Shown here: positions 15,590 to 23,398 of the stretch, piece after piece | How the letters are laid out: every line of letters starts with the position of its first letter | Numbering within the stretch: the first letter of the stretch is position 1 | Assembly (NCBI GenBank): GCA_965204685.1 | Contig: OZ242004.1 | Span: 1,116,001-1,180,000 of the forward strand | Reading direction: 5' to 3' | DNA: 64,000 bases | From: Bin87 sp965204685 | Lineage (GTDB): Bacteria; Chloroflexota; Dehalococcoidia; Lucifugimonadales; UBA3495 | Translations under genes and position numbers: made by a program | The notes under the pieces: model-generated | The model's input: only the letters and a program-made list of their open reading frames with translations | The model's database searches: none | What the model was told of the DNA's origin: nothing

Positions 15590-15955
15590 TCATTCTGCCA
15601 TCACCAGCAGGTCAATTATGAACGAGCGCACCACCGGCTCGTAGAACGCCACGTCATCTAGATCCATCCGTTGCCCATCACCGTTGGCCCGGATTTCGAG
15701 GGTGACTAGGTAGGCTGCCATCAGCCCTACCCCGGGGTCAAGCTGCTGGTCCAGGCTGTCAATGAACGGCTCCACATCGTCGTATTCGGAGGACGCCAGC
15801 TTGTGCCCATGCGCCAGTGCCGCCTGCTTTATCGCCGCCTCGGTAGCCTTCCAGAAGAAAGTTGACGCCTCGCCGTGCTTGCCTCGCAGCAGGCTCAAGT
15901 CGGCTTGGTCCAGCAGGGACTGGATGTTTTCGGGGATTGGGTTCTCAGTCAGCAT
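15590..15955 (-). CDS. HEPN-like (PaREP1-type) helical protein
   Basis: A 121-residue helical protein. GKHGEASTFFWKATEAAIKQAAL resembles the GDIRDAAEKAWCATKRATDALI helix of the two proteins at 112-984 and PaREP1/HEPN proteins in general. The place of the conserved His in those proteins reads TLEIRANG here, so it may be a catalytically inactive HEPN. It lies between a coiled-coil/nuclease-like gene and a DUF4268 nuclease gene in one run. Confidence 0.6.
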   Translation of the reverse strand: MLTENPIPENIQSLLDQADLSLLRGKHGEASTFFWKATEAAIKQAALAHGHKLASSEYDDVEPFIDSLDQQLDPGVGLMAAYLVTLEIRANGDGQRMDLDDVAFYEPVVRSFIIDLLVMAE

Positions 15956-15988
15956 TCGCTGCCCTTTTTTGCGCGGGGTTGGCGTAAT

Positions 15989-16813
15989 TCAGTCAATGCG
16001 CTCCGTAATGGAGATGATGGAAACCTCGGCCCCCGTCGCCCGCTCGCGTTCCGCGTCCGGAATTTCGCTGCCCACGACGATGGCGGTGCAAGCGGCGCCG
16101 ATTGCACCAGCCAGAGCACGGGCACGGCGGGCGGCGCGGTTCACGTCGATACTGCTCACCGTAATGCCGATTTCCACGACTGCGTAGGCGTTTTGGCCCG
16201 CCGCGTTCTGGCCAGTCAGGATGATGTCAGAAGCGAGCAGGTCTTCGTATTCATCATCGGTGATAGTGTCAGCATCTCTCAATAGATCCAGGAACGCGGC
16301 GTCCGTTTCGCCCCAATCAGTATGCAACATTTGTGGCTGCGACAACCCGATGGTGCGGCTGGGCCTGCGGAGGATTATCCTGGCAACCCGGCGCTCGTAG
16401 CGTGTTCCAGTGAGGTTACCCACCCGGCTGTTGGTTTCCGTGAGGGTTCTGGACATGGCGCCCATTTCCTCGACTATCGTGTCAGTGCGGGCGACCAGGG
16501 CCGCCAGCGTTTCTTTGATGCCGGCGATTTCAAGATCGGTGTTGGCTTGCGCCGCAGCCTGAGCGTCCAGCCTTTCGGTGTGGGTGTTCAGTACGCTGGT
16601 ATGAGCGTCCAGCCTCTCGTGAACGGCTCGCAATTCTTGGGCTATGTTGTCGCGGGTTGCAGTCAACTCGGCAACGATGTTTTCCAGCAGCGCGCGCGTG
16701 GACTCCTCGGACTCGAGCATCTGCTGCTTGATGCGCTCCAGGTCTTCGTCATGGCGCGCCAGGGTTGCCTGCATCGCAGCGATTTCGTCCTGGGGCGATT
16801 GCGTGGTGGACAT
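15989..16813 (-). CDS. Coiled-coil plus nuclease-fold-like protein (family A, long form)
   Basis: A 274-residue protein. Residues about 10-125 form a long coiled coil (repeated LDAHTSVLNTHTERLDAQ heptads), ending at NLTGTRYERRVARI. The C-terminal 120 residues (LASDIILTG, AYAVVEIGITVSSIDVNRAARRARAL, TAIVVGSE, VSIIS) resemble a PD-(D/E)XK fold with a changed ExK (VEIG). The same domain recurs at 2051-2587 and 25613-26083. The ATG at 16813 is preferred over a TTG at 16837. It is the first gene of the three-gene run and is preceded by the terminator of the molybdoenzyme gene. Confidence 0.7.
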   Translation of the reverse strand: MSTTQSPQDEIAAMQATLARHDEDLERIKQQMLESEESTRALLENIVAELTATRDNIAQELRAVHERLDAHTSVLNTHTERLDAQAAAQANTDLEIAGIKETLAALVARTDTIVEEMGAMSRTLTETNSRVGNLTGTRYERRVARIILRRPSRTIGLSQPQMLHTDWGETDAAFLDLLRDADTITDDEYEDLLASDIILTGQNAAGQNAYAVVEIGITVSSIDVNRAARRARALAGAIGAACTAIVVGSEIPDAERERATGAEVSIISITERID

Positions 16814-16844
16814 CAGGTTTGACTCTTTCGGTGGCAATAGAAAC

Positions 16845-16880
16845 GAACGCCGGGGCGTACCATTATACGCCCCGGCGTTC
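16845..16880 (-). terminator. Intrinsic terminator of the molybdoenzyme gene
   Basis: GAACGCCGGGGCGTA and TACGCCCCGGCGTTC form a perfect 15-bp stem with a 6-base loop, 22 bases after the stop at 16903. It is followed on the minus strand by CGTTTCTATT. Confidence 0.8.
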
Positions 16881-16902
16881 TAACGGCTGTCGAGTTGATC
16901 GC

Positions 16903-19236
16903 CTAGCCGCTGTTCTGATCCCACAGCGCTTCCAGCACCGCCCCCGGGTTCATGGGCAGGTTGGTCATCCGCACGCCCGTGGCGTCGTGGATGGCGTTGG
17001 CGATGGCGGCCATGGGCGGCACGATGGGAACCTCGCCCACGCCGCGCACGCCGTAGGGATGCCCGGGGTTGGGCACCTCCACCACCACGGTGTCGATCAT
17101 CGGCAGGTCCAGCGCCGTGGGCATCCGGTAGTCCAGGAAGCTGGAGTTCTGCATCTGCGCGTCGTCGTTGAAGTAGTACTCCTCGTTCAGCGCCCAGCCG
17201 ATGCCCTGGACTGCGCCGCCCTGGATCTGACCCTCCACGTAGGACGGATGGATGGCCGTGCCGGCATCCTGGATGGCGGTGTAGCGCAGGATGTCCACCT
17301 TGCCGGTCTCCTCGTCCACCGCCACGTCGGCGATGTGCAGCGCGTAGGCCCCGCCCACGCCCGTCGGCGACACGTTAGCCCGCCCCACGATGGGGCCGCC
17401 CGTGCCGTTCAGCCGCGACGCCAGTTCGCGGAAGGTGAAGCGCAGCTCCGGCTCCGACTTGTGCTGGATTACGCCAGCGTCGTACTCCACGTTCTCGGGG
17501 TCAATGTCCCAGATGCGCGCGGCGCGGTTGATCATCTGCTGCTTCACGTCCTGGGCCGCCTCGTAAGAAGCCCAGCCCGTCTTGAAGGCCACGCCGCTGC
17601 CGCCGGTCATGGACGTCCACCCGATGGAGTTGGTGTCACCCACCGCCGGCGCAACGTCCTCGGCCGCCAGGCCCAGCACCTCGGCCACGTGCATCGCGGC
17701 CACCGCGCGGGAGCCGCCGATGTCCGGCGAGCCTTCCACCAGGCTCACCGTGCCGTCCGTCAGCACGCTCACGATGGCGCTGGCCGGGCCGGTGCCGTTG
17801 AACCAGAACCCGCCGGCCACGCCGCGGCCGACCTTCTTGCCCTCAGCTTCAGGACTGCGGTCGATGGGCGCGTTCCAGTGGTCGTGCTCCCGCCCGGCCT
17901 GAACGGTCTCCAGCCAGCCAATGCTGCCAAATTGCGGCCCGGTGACCCGGCGGTCGCCCTGCTTGGCGCCGTTCAGCGTCCGGAAGTCCATCTTGTCCAT
18001 GCCGATCTTTTCGCAGATCTCGTCCACCACCGTCTCCACGGCGAAGGCCGCGGCTGGAGACCCGGGAGCACGGTAGGCCGCCGTCTTGGGGTGGTTCAGC
18101 ACCACGTCGGCGGCTTCAATCCGACCGTTCTCGATGTTGTAGCAGGACAGCGCGCACTGCGCGCCCGGGTTCACCGGCGAGCCGGGATACGCGCCGGCCT
18201 CGTAAAACAGCGTCACGTCGGCGGCGGTGATCTTGCCGTCGTTGGTGACACCCATCTTCACCCGCATGTATCCGCCGGATGTCGGACCCGTGCCCTCGAA
18301 CACCTCGGTGCGGGACATCTGGATCTTCACCGGCCGGCCCGTCTTGCGCGACAGCGCGGCGGCCACCGGCTCCAAGTACACCAGCGTCTTGCCGCCGAAC
18401 CCGCCGCCGATTTCAAGCTGCGTCACCAGCACCTTGGACACCGGAATGCCCATGATCGTCGCGGTCTGGTCGCGCACGTTGAAGTGCCCCTGGCTGCTGC
18501 ACCAGATGTGCAGGGAGTCGTCGGCGTTCCACAGCGCGGTCGCCGCGTGGGGCTCGATGTACCCTTGGTGCACCGCCTTGGTGCGGAACTCCCGCTCCAC
18601 CACCAGGTCGGCGGCAGCGAAACCGGCCTCGATGTCGCCCAGCTCGTAGAAGTAGCGGTTGGGCACGTTGCCCACCTTGCCGGCGTCACCTTCGCCCAGC
18701 AGGCCGCCGGGTCGCACGTTGGGGTCGTTCAGGTTGGCCAGCCGCTCATGGACCAGCGGCGCGTCGTCGCGCATGGCCTCCAGAACGTCGGTAACCGGTT
18801 CCAGGACCTCGTAATCAACTTCGATGAGCGCCAGGGCCAGCTCGGCCTCGTGGGCGCTGTCGGCGGCAACCGCGGCGATGGCGTGGCCCTTGTACAGGGC
18901 CTTCTCTGCCGCCAGGCAGTTGTTGCTCAGGAACTTGGGGTTGATCATCGCCCCCTCGCCCAGGTCCAGTACCCGCCCGCCGGCCTGGGGCAGGTCGGCG
19001 GAGGTCACCACGGCATGGACGCCGGGCATGGCCTCCGCCTTGCTGGTGTCGATGCTCTTGATCCGGGCGTGGGCGTGCGGGCTGCGCAGCACCTTGCCGT
19101 AGAGCATCCCCGGCAAGGACAGGTCCGCGCCGTACTGCGCCCGGCCGGTGACCTTGTCGGTCCCGTCGTGCCGGATCGGTCGGCTTCCGATTACGCTGTA
19201 GCCGTTGGTAGCGGCGGACTGCTGAGTAGTGGTCAT
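16903..19236 (-). CDS. Xanthine dehydrogenase-family molybdopterin-binding subunit
   Basis: A 777-residue large subunit of the molybdenum hydroxylase family (xanthine dehydrogenase, aldehyde oxidase, CO dehydrogenase CoxL-like). The N-terminal GRAQYGADLSLPGMLYGKVLRSPHAHARI domain is followed by the molybdopterin loops (EIGGGFGGK, YRAPGSPAA, GGSGVAFKTG). The catalytic base is the Glu in GVRGVGE at about residue 735. GGAGGAG lies before the ATG at 19236. No FAD or 2Fe-2S subunit gene is adjacent, and no CoxL-type active-site Cys loop is evident. Substrate unknown. Confidence 0.9.
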   Translation of the reverse strand: MTTTQQSAATNGYSVIGSRPIRHDGTDKVTGRAQYGADLSLPGMLYGKVLRSPHAHARIKSIDTSKAEAMPGVHAVVTSADLPQAGGRVLDLGEGAMINPKFLSNNCLAAEKALYKGHAIAAVAADSAHEAELALALIEVDYEVLEPVTDVLEAMRDDAPLVHERLANLNDPNVRPGGLLGEGDAGKVGNVPNRYFYELGDIEAGFAAADLVVEREFRTKAVHQGYIEPHAATALWNADDSLHIWCSSQGHFNVRDQTATIMGIPVSKVLVTQLEIGGGFGGKTLVYLEPVAAALSRKTGRPVKIQMSRTEVFEGTGPTSGGYMRVKMGVTNDGKITAADVTLFYEAGAYPGSPVNPGAQCALSCYNIENGRIEAADVVLNHPKTAAYRAPGSPAAAFAVETVVDEICEKIGMDKMDFRTLNGAKQGDRRVTGPQFGSIGWLETVQAGREHDHWNAPIDRSPEAEGKKVGRGVAGGFWFNGTGPASAIVSVLTDGTVSLVEGSPDIGGSRAVAAMHVAEVLGLAAEDVAPAVGDTNSIGWTSMTGGSGVAFKTGWASYEAAQDVKQQMINRAARIWDIDPENVEYDAGVIQHKSEPELRFTFRELASRLNGTGGPIVGRANVSPTGVGGAYALHIADVAVDEETGKVDILRYTAIQDAGTAIHPSYVEGQIQGGAVQGIGWALNEEYYFNDDAQMQNSSFLDYRMPTALDLPMIDTVVVEVPNPGHPYGVRGVGEVPIVPPMAAIANAIHDATGVRMTNLPMNPGAVLEALWDQNSG

Positions 19237-19278
19237 GGTTACTCCTCCCAAGGTGCGGTGGCATCGCGCAATGGCTGC

Positions 19279-19287
19279 ATAGTACCA
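19279..19287 (-). promoter_or_regulatory. Extended -10 element (TGG-TACTAT) of the molybdoenzyme gene
   Basis: Minus-strand TGG followed by TACTAT, about 43 bases before the ATG at 19236. Confidence 0.5.
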
Positions 19288-19298
19288 CGCGGCGCGTC

Positions 19299-19790
19299 TT
19301 ATAAAAGAGGTTGAATGATGACGCTGATTACGGTCACGACAATGCCGGCGATGATGATGGCGCCAATCCAGCGACTTTCGCGGCGGACGCCGGCGATATT
19401 AGCGTTCATTTCGGCGCGGAGGACGGCGTTGTTGGCGTTCATTTCCTCGCGGAGACCCTGCACCTCCTCGCGCACGCTTTGGATCTCTCCGCGCACGCCT
19501 TGGATCTCCTCTTGGACCTCCCCGCGTAAGCTTTGTATCTCCCCGCGCACGCCTTGGATCTCCCCTTGGACCTCCCCGCGTAAGCTTTGTATCTCCCCGC
19601 GCACGCCTTGGATCTCCCCTTGGACCTCCCCGCGTAAGCTTTGTATCTCCCCACGCACGCCTTGGATCTCCTCGTGCAGTCTGTCGAGTCTTCGGGAAAT
19701 GTCGGCGAAGCGTTCGATGTGGTCGGCCAATCGCTCGTTGACCTGTTCGTAGGCGCCTTCGAGTCGGCTGAGACGGCTTTCGGTGGTCAT
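19299..19790 (-). CDS. Coiled-coil membrane-anchored protein with 18-residue repeats
   Basis: A 163-residue protein. Residues 1-40 are helical, then GEIQGVRGEIQSLRGEVQ is repeated about three and a half times, forming a continuous coiled coil, and a C-terminal hydrophobic helix (WIGAIIIAGIVVTVISVII) anchors it in the membrane. The repeat is exact at DNA level (54 bases), so copy number can change without frameshift. A TATAAT lies at 19812-19817 on the minus strand. Another short TM/coiled-coil protein is at 35967-36383. No function known. Confidence 0.75.
   Translation of the reverse strand: MTTESRLSRLEGAYEQVNERLADHIERFADISRRLDRLHEEIQGVRGEIQSLRGEVQGEIQGVRGEIQSLRGEVQGEIQGVRGEIQSLRGEVQEEIQGVRGEIQSVREEVQGLREEMNANNAVLRAEMNANIAGVRRESRWIGAIIIAGIVVTVISVIIQPLL
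19488..19675. repeat. 54-bp in-frame tandem repeat, about 3.4 copies
   Basis: The unit contains CTTGGATCTCC, TTGGACCTCCCCGCGTAAGC and TTTGTATCTCCCC and repeats with only one or two base changes between copies. It encodes the 18-residue coiled-coil repeat. Confidence 0.85.
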
Positions 19791-19811
19791 GGTTCATTCT
19801 CCTCGGTGACG

Positions 19812-19817
19812 ATTATA
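19812..19817 (-). promoter_or_regulatory. -10 element (TATAAT) of the coiled-coil gene
   Basis: A perfect minus-strand TATAAT 22 bases before the ATG at 19790, with GAGGAG as ribosome site between. Confidence 0.5.
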
Positions 19818-19824
19818 TCGGCTG

Positions 19825-20034
19825 AATATGTCACCGGGTAGCGAGAGTCCCTTGCGGAGCGCCGGATTACGCTCGGGACGATTGCAAAGTCCTCAACTCC
19901 CTCTCCGCCGGAGGGAGCGGGCTGGGACTAGGGGGTGTTTTACGGGGCTTTCACCCTCACCCTCCACTCAATCAGGGAGAAGGGCCTTTGCACTGACGTC
20001 GACGGCGCATTGCATTGCCTTATGAAAACCTGCG
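19825..20034. repeat. Intergenic region with dispersed-repeat fragments
   Basis: No gene is evident. It holds an 18-base segment at 19875-19892 (GGGACGATTGCAAAGTCC) whose inverse recurs at 59633-59650. It also has a CTCCCTC...GAGGGAG hairpin of the sort repeated in Chloroflexota intergenic DNA. The promoter of the next gene follows. Confidence 0.5.
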
Positions 20035-20035
20035 C

Positions 20036-20041
20036 TATAAT
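20036..20041 (+). promoter_or_regulatory. -10 element (TATAAT) of the CaiB operon
   Basis: A perfect TATAAT 65 bases before the CoA-transferase ATG; the TG lies two bases too far upstream to be an extended -10. Confidence 0.45.
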
Positions 20042-20106
20042 ATGCCGCCAAACCGCACCGCTGGACATCTTTGCCCGCGCGGAGCGACCGTGAGGATTGA
20101 CTTACA

Positions 20107-21303
20107 ATGAGACCCCTGGAAGGCATCAAGGTACTGGATCTGACCCGCGCGCTGGCCGGCCCATTCTGCGCCACCATGCTCGGCGACTACGGCGCCGACG
20201 TCATCAAAATCGAGCGGCCCGGCGCCGGCGACGACACCCGCGGCTGGGGGCCTCCCTTCATCGGCGAGGAATCCGCCTACTTCCTCTCTGTCAACCGCAA
20301 CAAGCGCAGTCTCACCCTGAACCTGCGGGACGAGAAGGCCCAGCAGATCTTCCTCAAGCTGGCCGCCGACGCCGATGTTATCGTCGAAAACTTCACGCCC
20401 GACGTCATGACCAACTTCAACCTCGGATACGAGGACGTGAAGAAGATCAATCCCGGCATCGTTTACTGCTCCATCTCCGGCTTCGGCGCCAGCGGCCCCT
20501 ACCGTGATCGCCCCGCCTACGACCAGATCATGCAGGGCGTCAGCGGCCTGATGAGCATCACCGGCGACCTCGGCGGTGACCCCCAGAAGGTCGGCATCGC
20601 CGTGACCGACATCGGCGCCGGCATGTGGGCTGCCTTCGCCGTCATGGCTGCCCTCTTCCATCGCAACTCGCCGGTCGGCAACGGCGCCGGCCAGTACATC
20701 GACCTCTCCATGCTCGACGCCCAGGTCGCGTGGATGACCTACCAGGCCGGCTACTACTTCGCCACCGGCGACGCTCCCCAACGGCTGGGCGCGGCCCATC
20801 CCACCCTGGTTCCCTACCAGGGTTTCAAGGGTGGGGACGGCAAGTTCTTCAACGTCGCGGTCGGCTCCGAGCGCCTCTGGGAGCGGTTCTGCCAGGGCAT
20901 CAACCGCATGGACCTGAAAGATCACCCCGATTACGCCACCAACGGCGACCGGGTCAACCACCGCTCCGAGTTGGTCTCGCTTCTCGTGGAACACTTCCAG
21001 GGCAAGGAGGCCGACGACTGGGTCGCCGACCTGCAGGCCGTCAGCGTCCCCGCCGGTCCTATCAACGACCTGAAGGACGTTTTCAACGACCCCCAAGTGC
21101 GGCATAGAGAGATGCTCCGGGAAATGCCCCACCCGACCCTCGGCACCATCCAGCAGACCGGCTTGCCTATCAAGTTCTCCGAAACCCCGGGCGAACTGGA
21201 AAAGCATCCGCCATTGCTGGGCGAGCATAACCACCAGATACTCCACGACCTGGGTTATTCCGATTCTGACATCGACCAGATGGCGACCTCCGGCGTCATT
21301 TAG
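20107..21303 (+). CDS. CaiB/BaiF-type CoA-transferase
   Basis: A 398-residue family III CoA-transferase that moves CoA between carboxylic acids. The N-terminal MRPLEGIKVLDLTRALAGPFCATMLGD and ADVIKIERPGAGDDTR segments are diagnostic. The catalytic Asp lies in DLSMLDAQVAW, and NRNKRSLTLNLR binds CoA. First gene of a three-gene run with the atypical SDR and an M24 peptidase, with gaps of 35 and 50 bases. Likely activates an organic acid for breakdown; acceptor unknown. Confidence 0.92.
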   Translation: MRPLEGIKVLDLTRALAGPFCATMLGDYGADVIKIERPGAGDDTRGWGPPFIGEESAYFLSVNRNKRSLTLNLRDEKAQQIFLKLAADADVIVENFTPDVMTNFNLGYEDVKKINPGIVYCSISGFGASGPYRDRPAYDQIMQGVSGLMSITGDLGGDPQKVGIAVTDIGAGMWAAFAVMAALFHRNSPVGNGAGQYIDLSMLDAQVAWMTYQAGYYFATGDAPQRLGAAHPTLVPYQGFKGGDGKFFNVAVGSERLWERFCQGINRMDLKDHPDYATNGDRVNHRSELVSLLVEHFQGKEADDWVADLQAVSVPAGPINDLKDVFNDPQVRHREMLREMPHPTLGTIQQTGLPIKFSETPGELEKHPPLLGEHNHQILHDLGYSDSDIDQMATSGVI

Positions 21304-21338
21304 ACGCGGGCGATCAGTGAGGGTAGTGAGGTAGTCGC

Positions 21339-22157
21339 ATGGACTTCGGACTCCAGGATACGGTCGCCCTGGTGGTGGACTCCCACCTTGCCATCGCCAC
21401 GGCCACCGCCACCGCATTGGCCAAAGAGGGGGCCATCCTTTCGCTGACCGCGCCCGACAGCTACCGCATGCGGCACGTCGAGATGGAAATCGCCCGAAAG
21501 CACGTCCCCCAGGATCGCTTCCGCGCCGTCATCGCCGACCTCGACCGGGAGCAGGACATTCACCGGCTGGTACGCGAGACCCTGCACCGCCAGGGCAATA
21601 TCGGCGTCATGGTCACCACCGTGCAGGATCAGGGCAACTCGCCGGCCAGCGAACTGGAAGACGAGCAGATCGAGCCCGCCCTGGCCCGCAACTTCATGTC
21701 CGCCGTCCACCTGACTCGGGAAGTTCTGCCCCACATGAAGCGCTACGGCATGGGGCGGATCATCAACCTGGTCCCATTCTCCGCCATGGAAGTGTCACCA
21801 CACAACACGCTCTCATCCCTGAGCCTGGCTCCCGTGCTCGCGTATTTCAAGGGCCTTGCATCTGAGCTGGCCCCGAACAATATCACGGTAAACAACGTGA
21901 TCTACGCCGGTGTCCACTGCGAAGAGATCGAGGATCCCGCGGACATCCATGCCCATGAAGCGTCGGACGGCCATGCGCACGAACACGCTAATGCCAGCGC
22001 AACACTCCAGGAAATCGCCGCCGAAGCCCCCATGAAGCGCATGGGCACTCCCAAAGAGATCGGCGATATCGTCTGCATGATCGCCTCGTCCCAGGCGTCC
22101 TATCTCACCGGCGCCAACATCATCGTCGACGGCGGCATCCACCACAACTACGCCTGA
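21339..22157 (+). CDS. Atypical short-chain dehydrogenase/reductase lacking catalytic residues
   Basis: A 272-residue SDR-fold protein. The C-terminal half is clearly SDR (GRIINLVPFSAMEVSP, LASELAPNNITVNNV, KRMGTPKEIGDIVCMIAS, YLTGANIIVDGG). The TGxxxGIG nucleotide motif is replaced by VDSHLAIATA, and the YxxxK pair aligns with Ser and Leu (LSSLSLAPVLAYFKGLA). A His-rich insertion (DIHAHEASDGHAHEHANA) sits before the last helix. It may be a non-catalytic or metal-binding SDR. It sits mid-operon. Confidence 0.82.
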   Translation: MDFGLQDTVALVVDSHLAIATATATALAKEGAILSLTAPDSYRMRHVEMEIARKHVPQDRFRAVIADLDREQDIHRLVRETLHRQGNIGVMVTTVQDQGNSPASELEDEQIEPALARNFMSAVHLTREVLPHMKRYGMGRIINLVPFSAMEVSPHNTLSSLSLAPVLAYFKGLASELAPNNITVNNVIYAGVHCEEIEDPADIHAHEASDGHAHEHANASATLQEIAAEAPMKRMGTPKEIGDIVCMIASSQASYLTGANIIVDGGIHHNYA

Positions 22158-22207
22158 TCCCGGGCGAAACCGAGCCAGCCCGATCCCCGCCGCAGGAGGT
22201 CCCTCCC

Positions 22208-23398
22208 ATGGCCAACGCCAGGATGCTTGACGACGCCCGAGAGTACCTGCAAGCAGAAGACCTGCCAGGCTGGCTGATCTACGACTACCTCGGCTGCAAC
22301 CCGGTCCTGGCCCAGGTTGCCCAGCCCTCCGGCCACGTCACCCGCCCCGTTTTCCTGTTCGTGCCCGCCGCCGGCCCTCCCCGTCTGCTCACCCACCACG
22401 TGGACGCCGGCAAGTTCGCGGGCGCCGGGGACGGAACCGATCTGGAGCAGGTGGTGTACAGCAGCCGGGTCACGCTTGAGAGCGCCCTGCACAACATCCT
22501 GGCCGGACGTTCCCGCGTCGCCATGGAATACTCGCCGCGCAACGGCCTGCCCCGCGTCTCGCGGGTCGACGCCGGAACCGTTGAGCTGGTCCAGAGCATG
22601 GGCGCCGAAGTGGTCTCCTCCGCCGACCTGATGCAGTACGCCACCCAGCGCTGGTCGCCGGACCAGTTGGCGGGACACCAGCGGGCCACCGAAAAGCTGG
22701 GCCGCATCGTCAACGAAGCGTTCGCACGCATTGGCCAGCGCCTGGCCGACGGTCCCACCGAGTTCGAGATCGCCGAGTTCATCCGCCAGCGGTTCCGCGA
22801 GGAAGGCCTGGTGACCGCCGACGGCCCCATCGTCTCCGCCAACGCCCACTGCTCCGACCCTCACTACGAACCCGAGGCCGAGGGCAGCAGCGTCTTCGCC
22901 CCCGGCGACTGGATACTCATCGACCTGTGGGCCCGCGAGGACACCCCCGGCAGCGTCTACGCCGACATCACCTGGACCGCCTACGTCGGCGACAGCCCCT
23001 CCGAGCGCCACCGGCAGATCTTCGACATCGTCCTCGGCGCCCGCGACGCCGCCCTGTCCTTCCTGCAGGACTCTTTCGCCCGAGGCGAGTCCATCCAGGG
23101 GTGGCAGGCCGACGATGTGGCCCGCAGCTATATCGCCGACCACGGCTTCGGCGACTACTTCACCCACCGCCTGGGCCACAGCATCTACCACACCGTCCAC
23201 GGCGAGGGCGTCAACCTGGACAACTTCGAGACCCACGACACCCGCCGCATCATCCCTGGCGTCGGCTTCTCCATCGAGCCCGGCATCTACCTCCCCGAGT
23301 TCGGCGTCCGTTCCGAGATCGACGCCTACATGAGCGAGGACGGCCCCTACGCCTCGTCGCCTGTGCAGCGCGACATCGTGCTGATTACGGCCCCGTAA
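22208..23398 (+). CDS. M24 family metallopeptidase (Xaa-Pro aminopeptidase-like)
   Basis: A 396-residue creatinase/prolidase-fold protein: an N-terminal domain to about residue 160, then the pita-bread catalytic domain. Metal ligands are visible as Asp in LIDLWARE, Asp in VYADITWTAY, His in RLGHSIYHTVHGEG, Glu in FSIEPGIYLPEFGV and Glu in RSEIDAYM. AGGAGG precedes the ATG. It could hydrolyse Xaa-Pro dipeptides or a C-N bond in a small catabolic substrate, given its CoA-transferase operon. Confidence 0.9.
   Translation: MANARMLDDAREYLQAEDLPGWLIYDYLGCNPVLAQVAQPSGHVTRPVFLFVPAAGPPRLLTHHVDAGKFAGAGDGTDLEQVVYSSRVTLESALHNILAGRSRVAMEYSPRNGLPRVSRVDAGTVELVQSMGAEVVSSADLMQYATQRWSPDQLAGHQRATEKLGRIVNEAFARIGQRLADGPTEFEIAEFIRQRFREEGLVTADGPIVSANAHCSDPHYEPEAEGSSVFAPGDWILIDLWAREDTPGSVYADITWTAYVGDSPSERHRQIFDIVLGARDAALSFLQDSFARGESIQGWQADDVARSYIADHGFGDYFTHRLGHSIYHTVHGEGVNLDNFETHDTRRIIPGVGFSIEPGIYLPEFGVRSEIDAYMSEDGPYASSPVQRDIVLITAP

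Noticed and set aside
16765..19314. 849-codon plus-strand reading frame
   Set aside because: It is antisense to the molybdoenzyme gene, whose motifs are clear; the composition (Val/His/Gly/Arg rich) is a mirror effect of GC-rich codon use.
20035..21417. 460-codon minus-strand frame over the CoA-transferase gene
   Set aside because: Antisense of a gene with clear family motifs and a good start.
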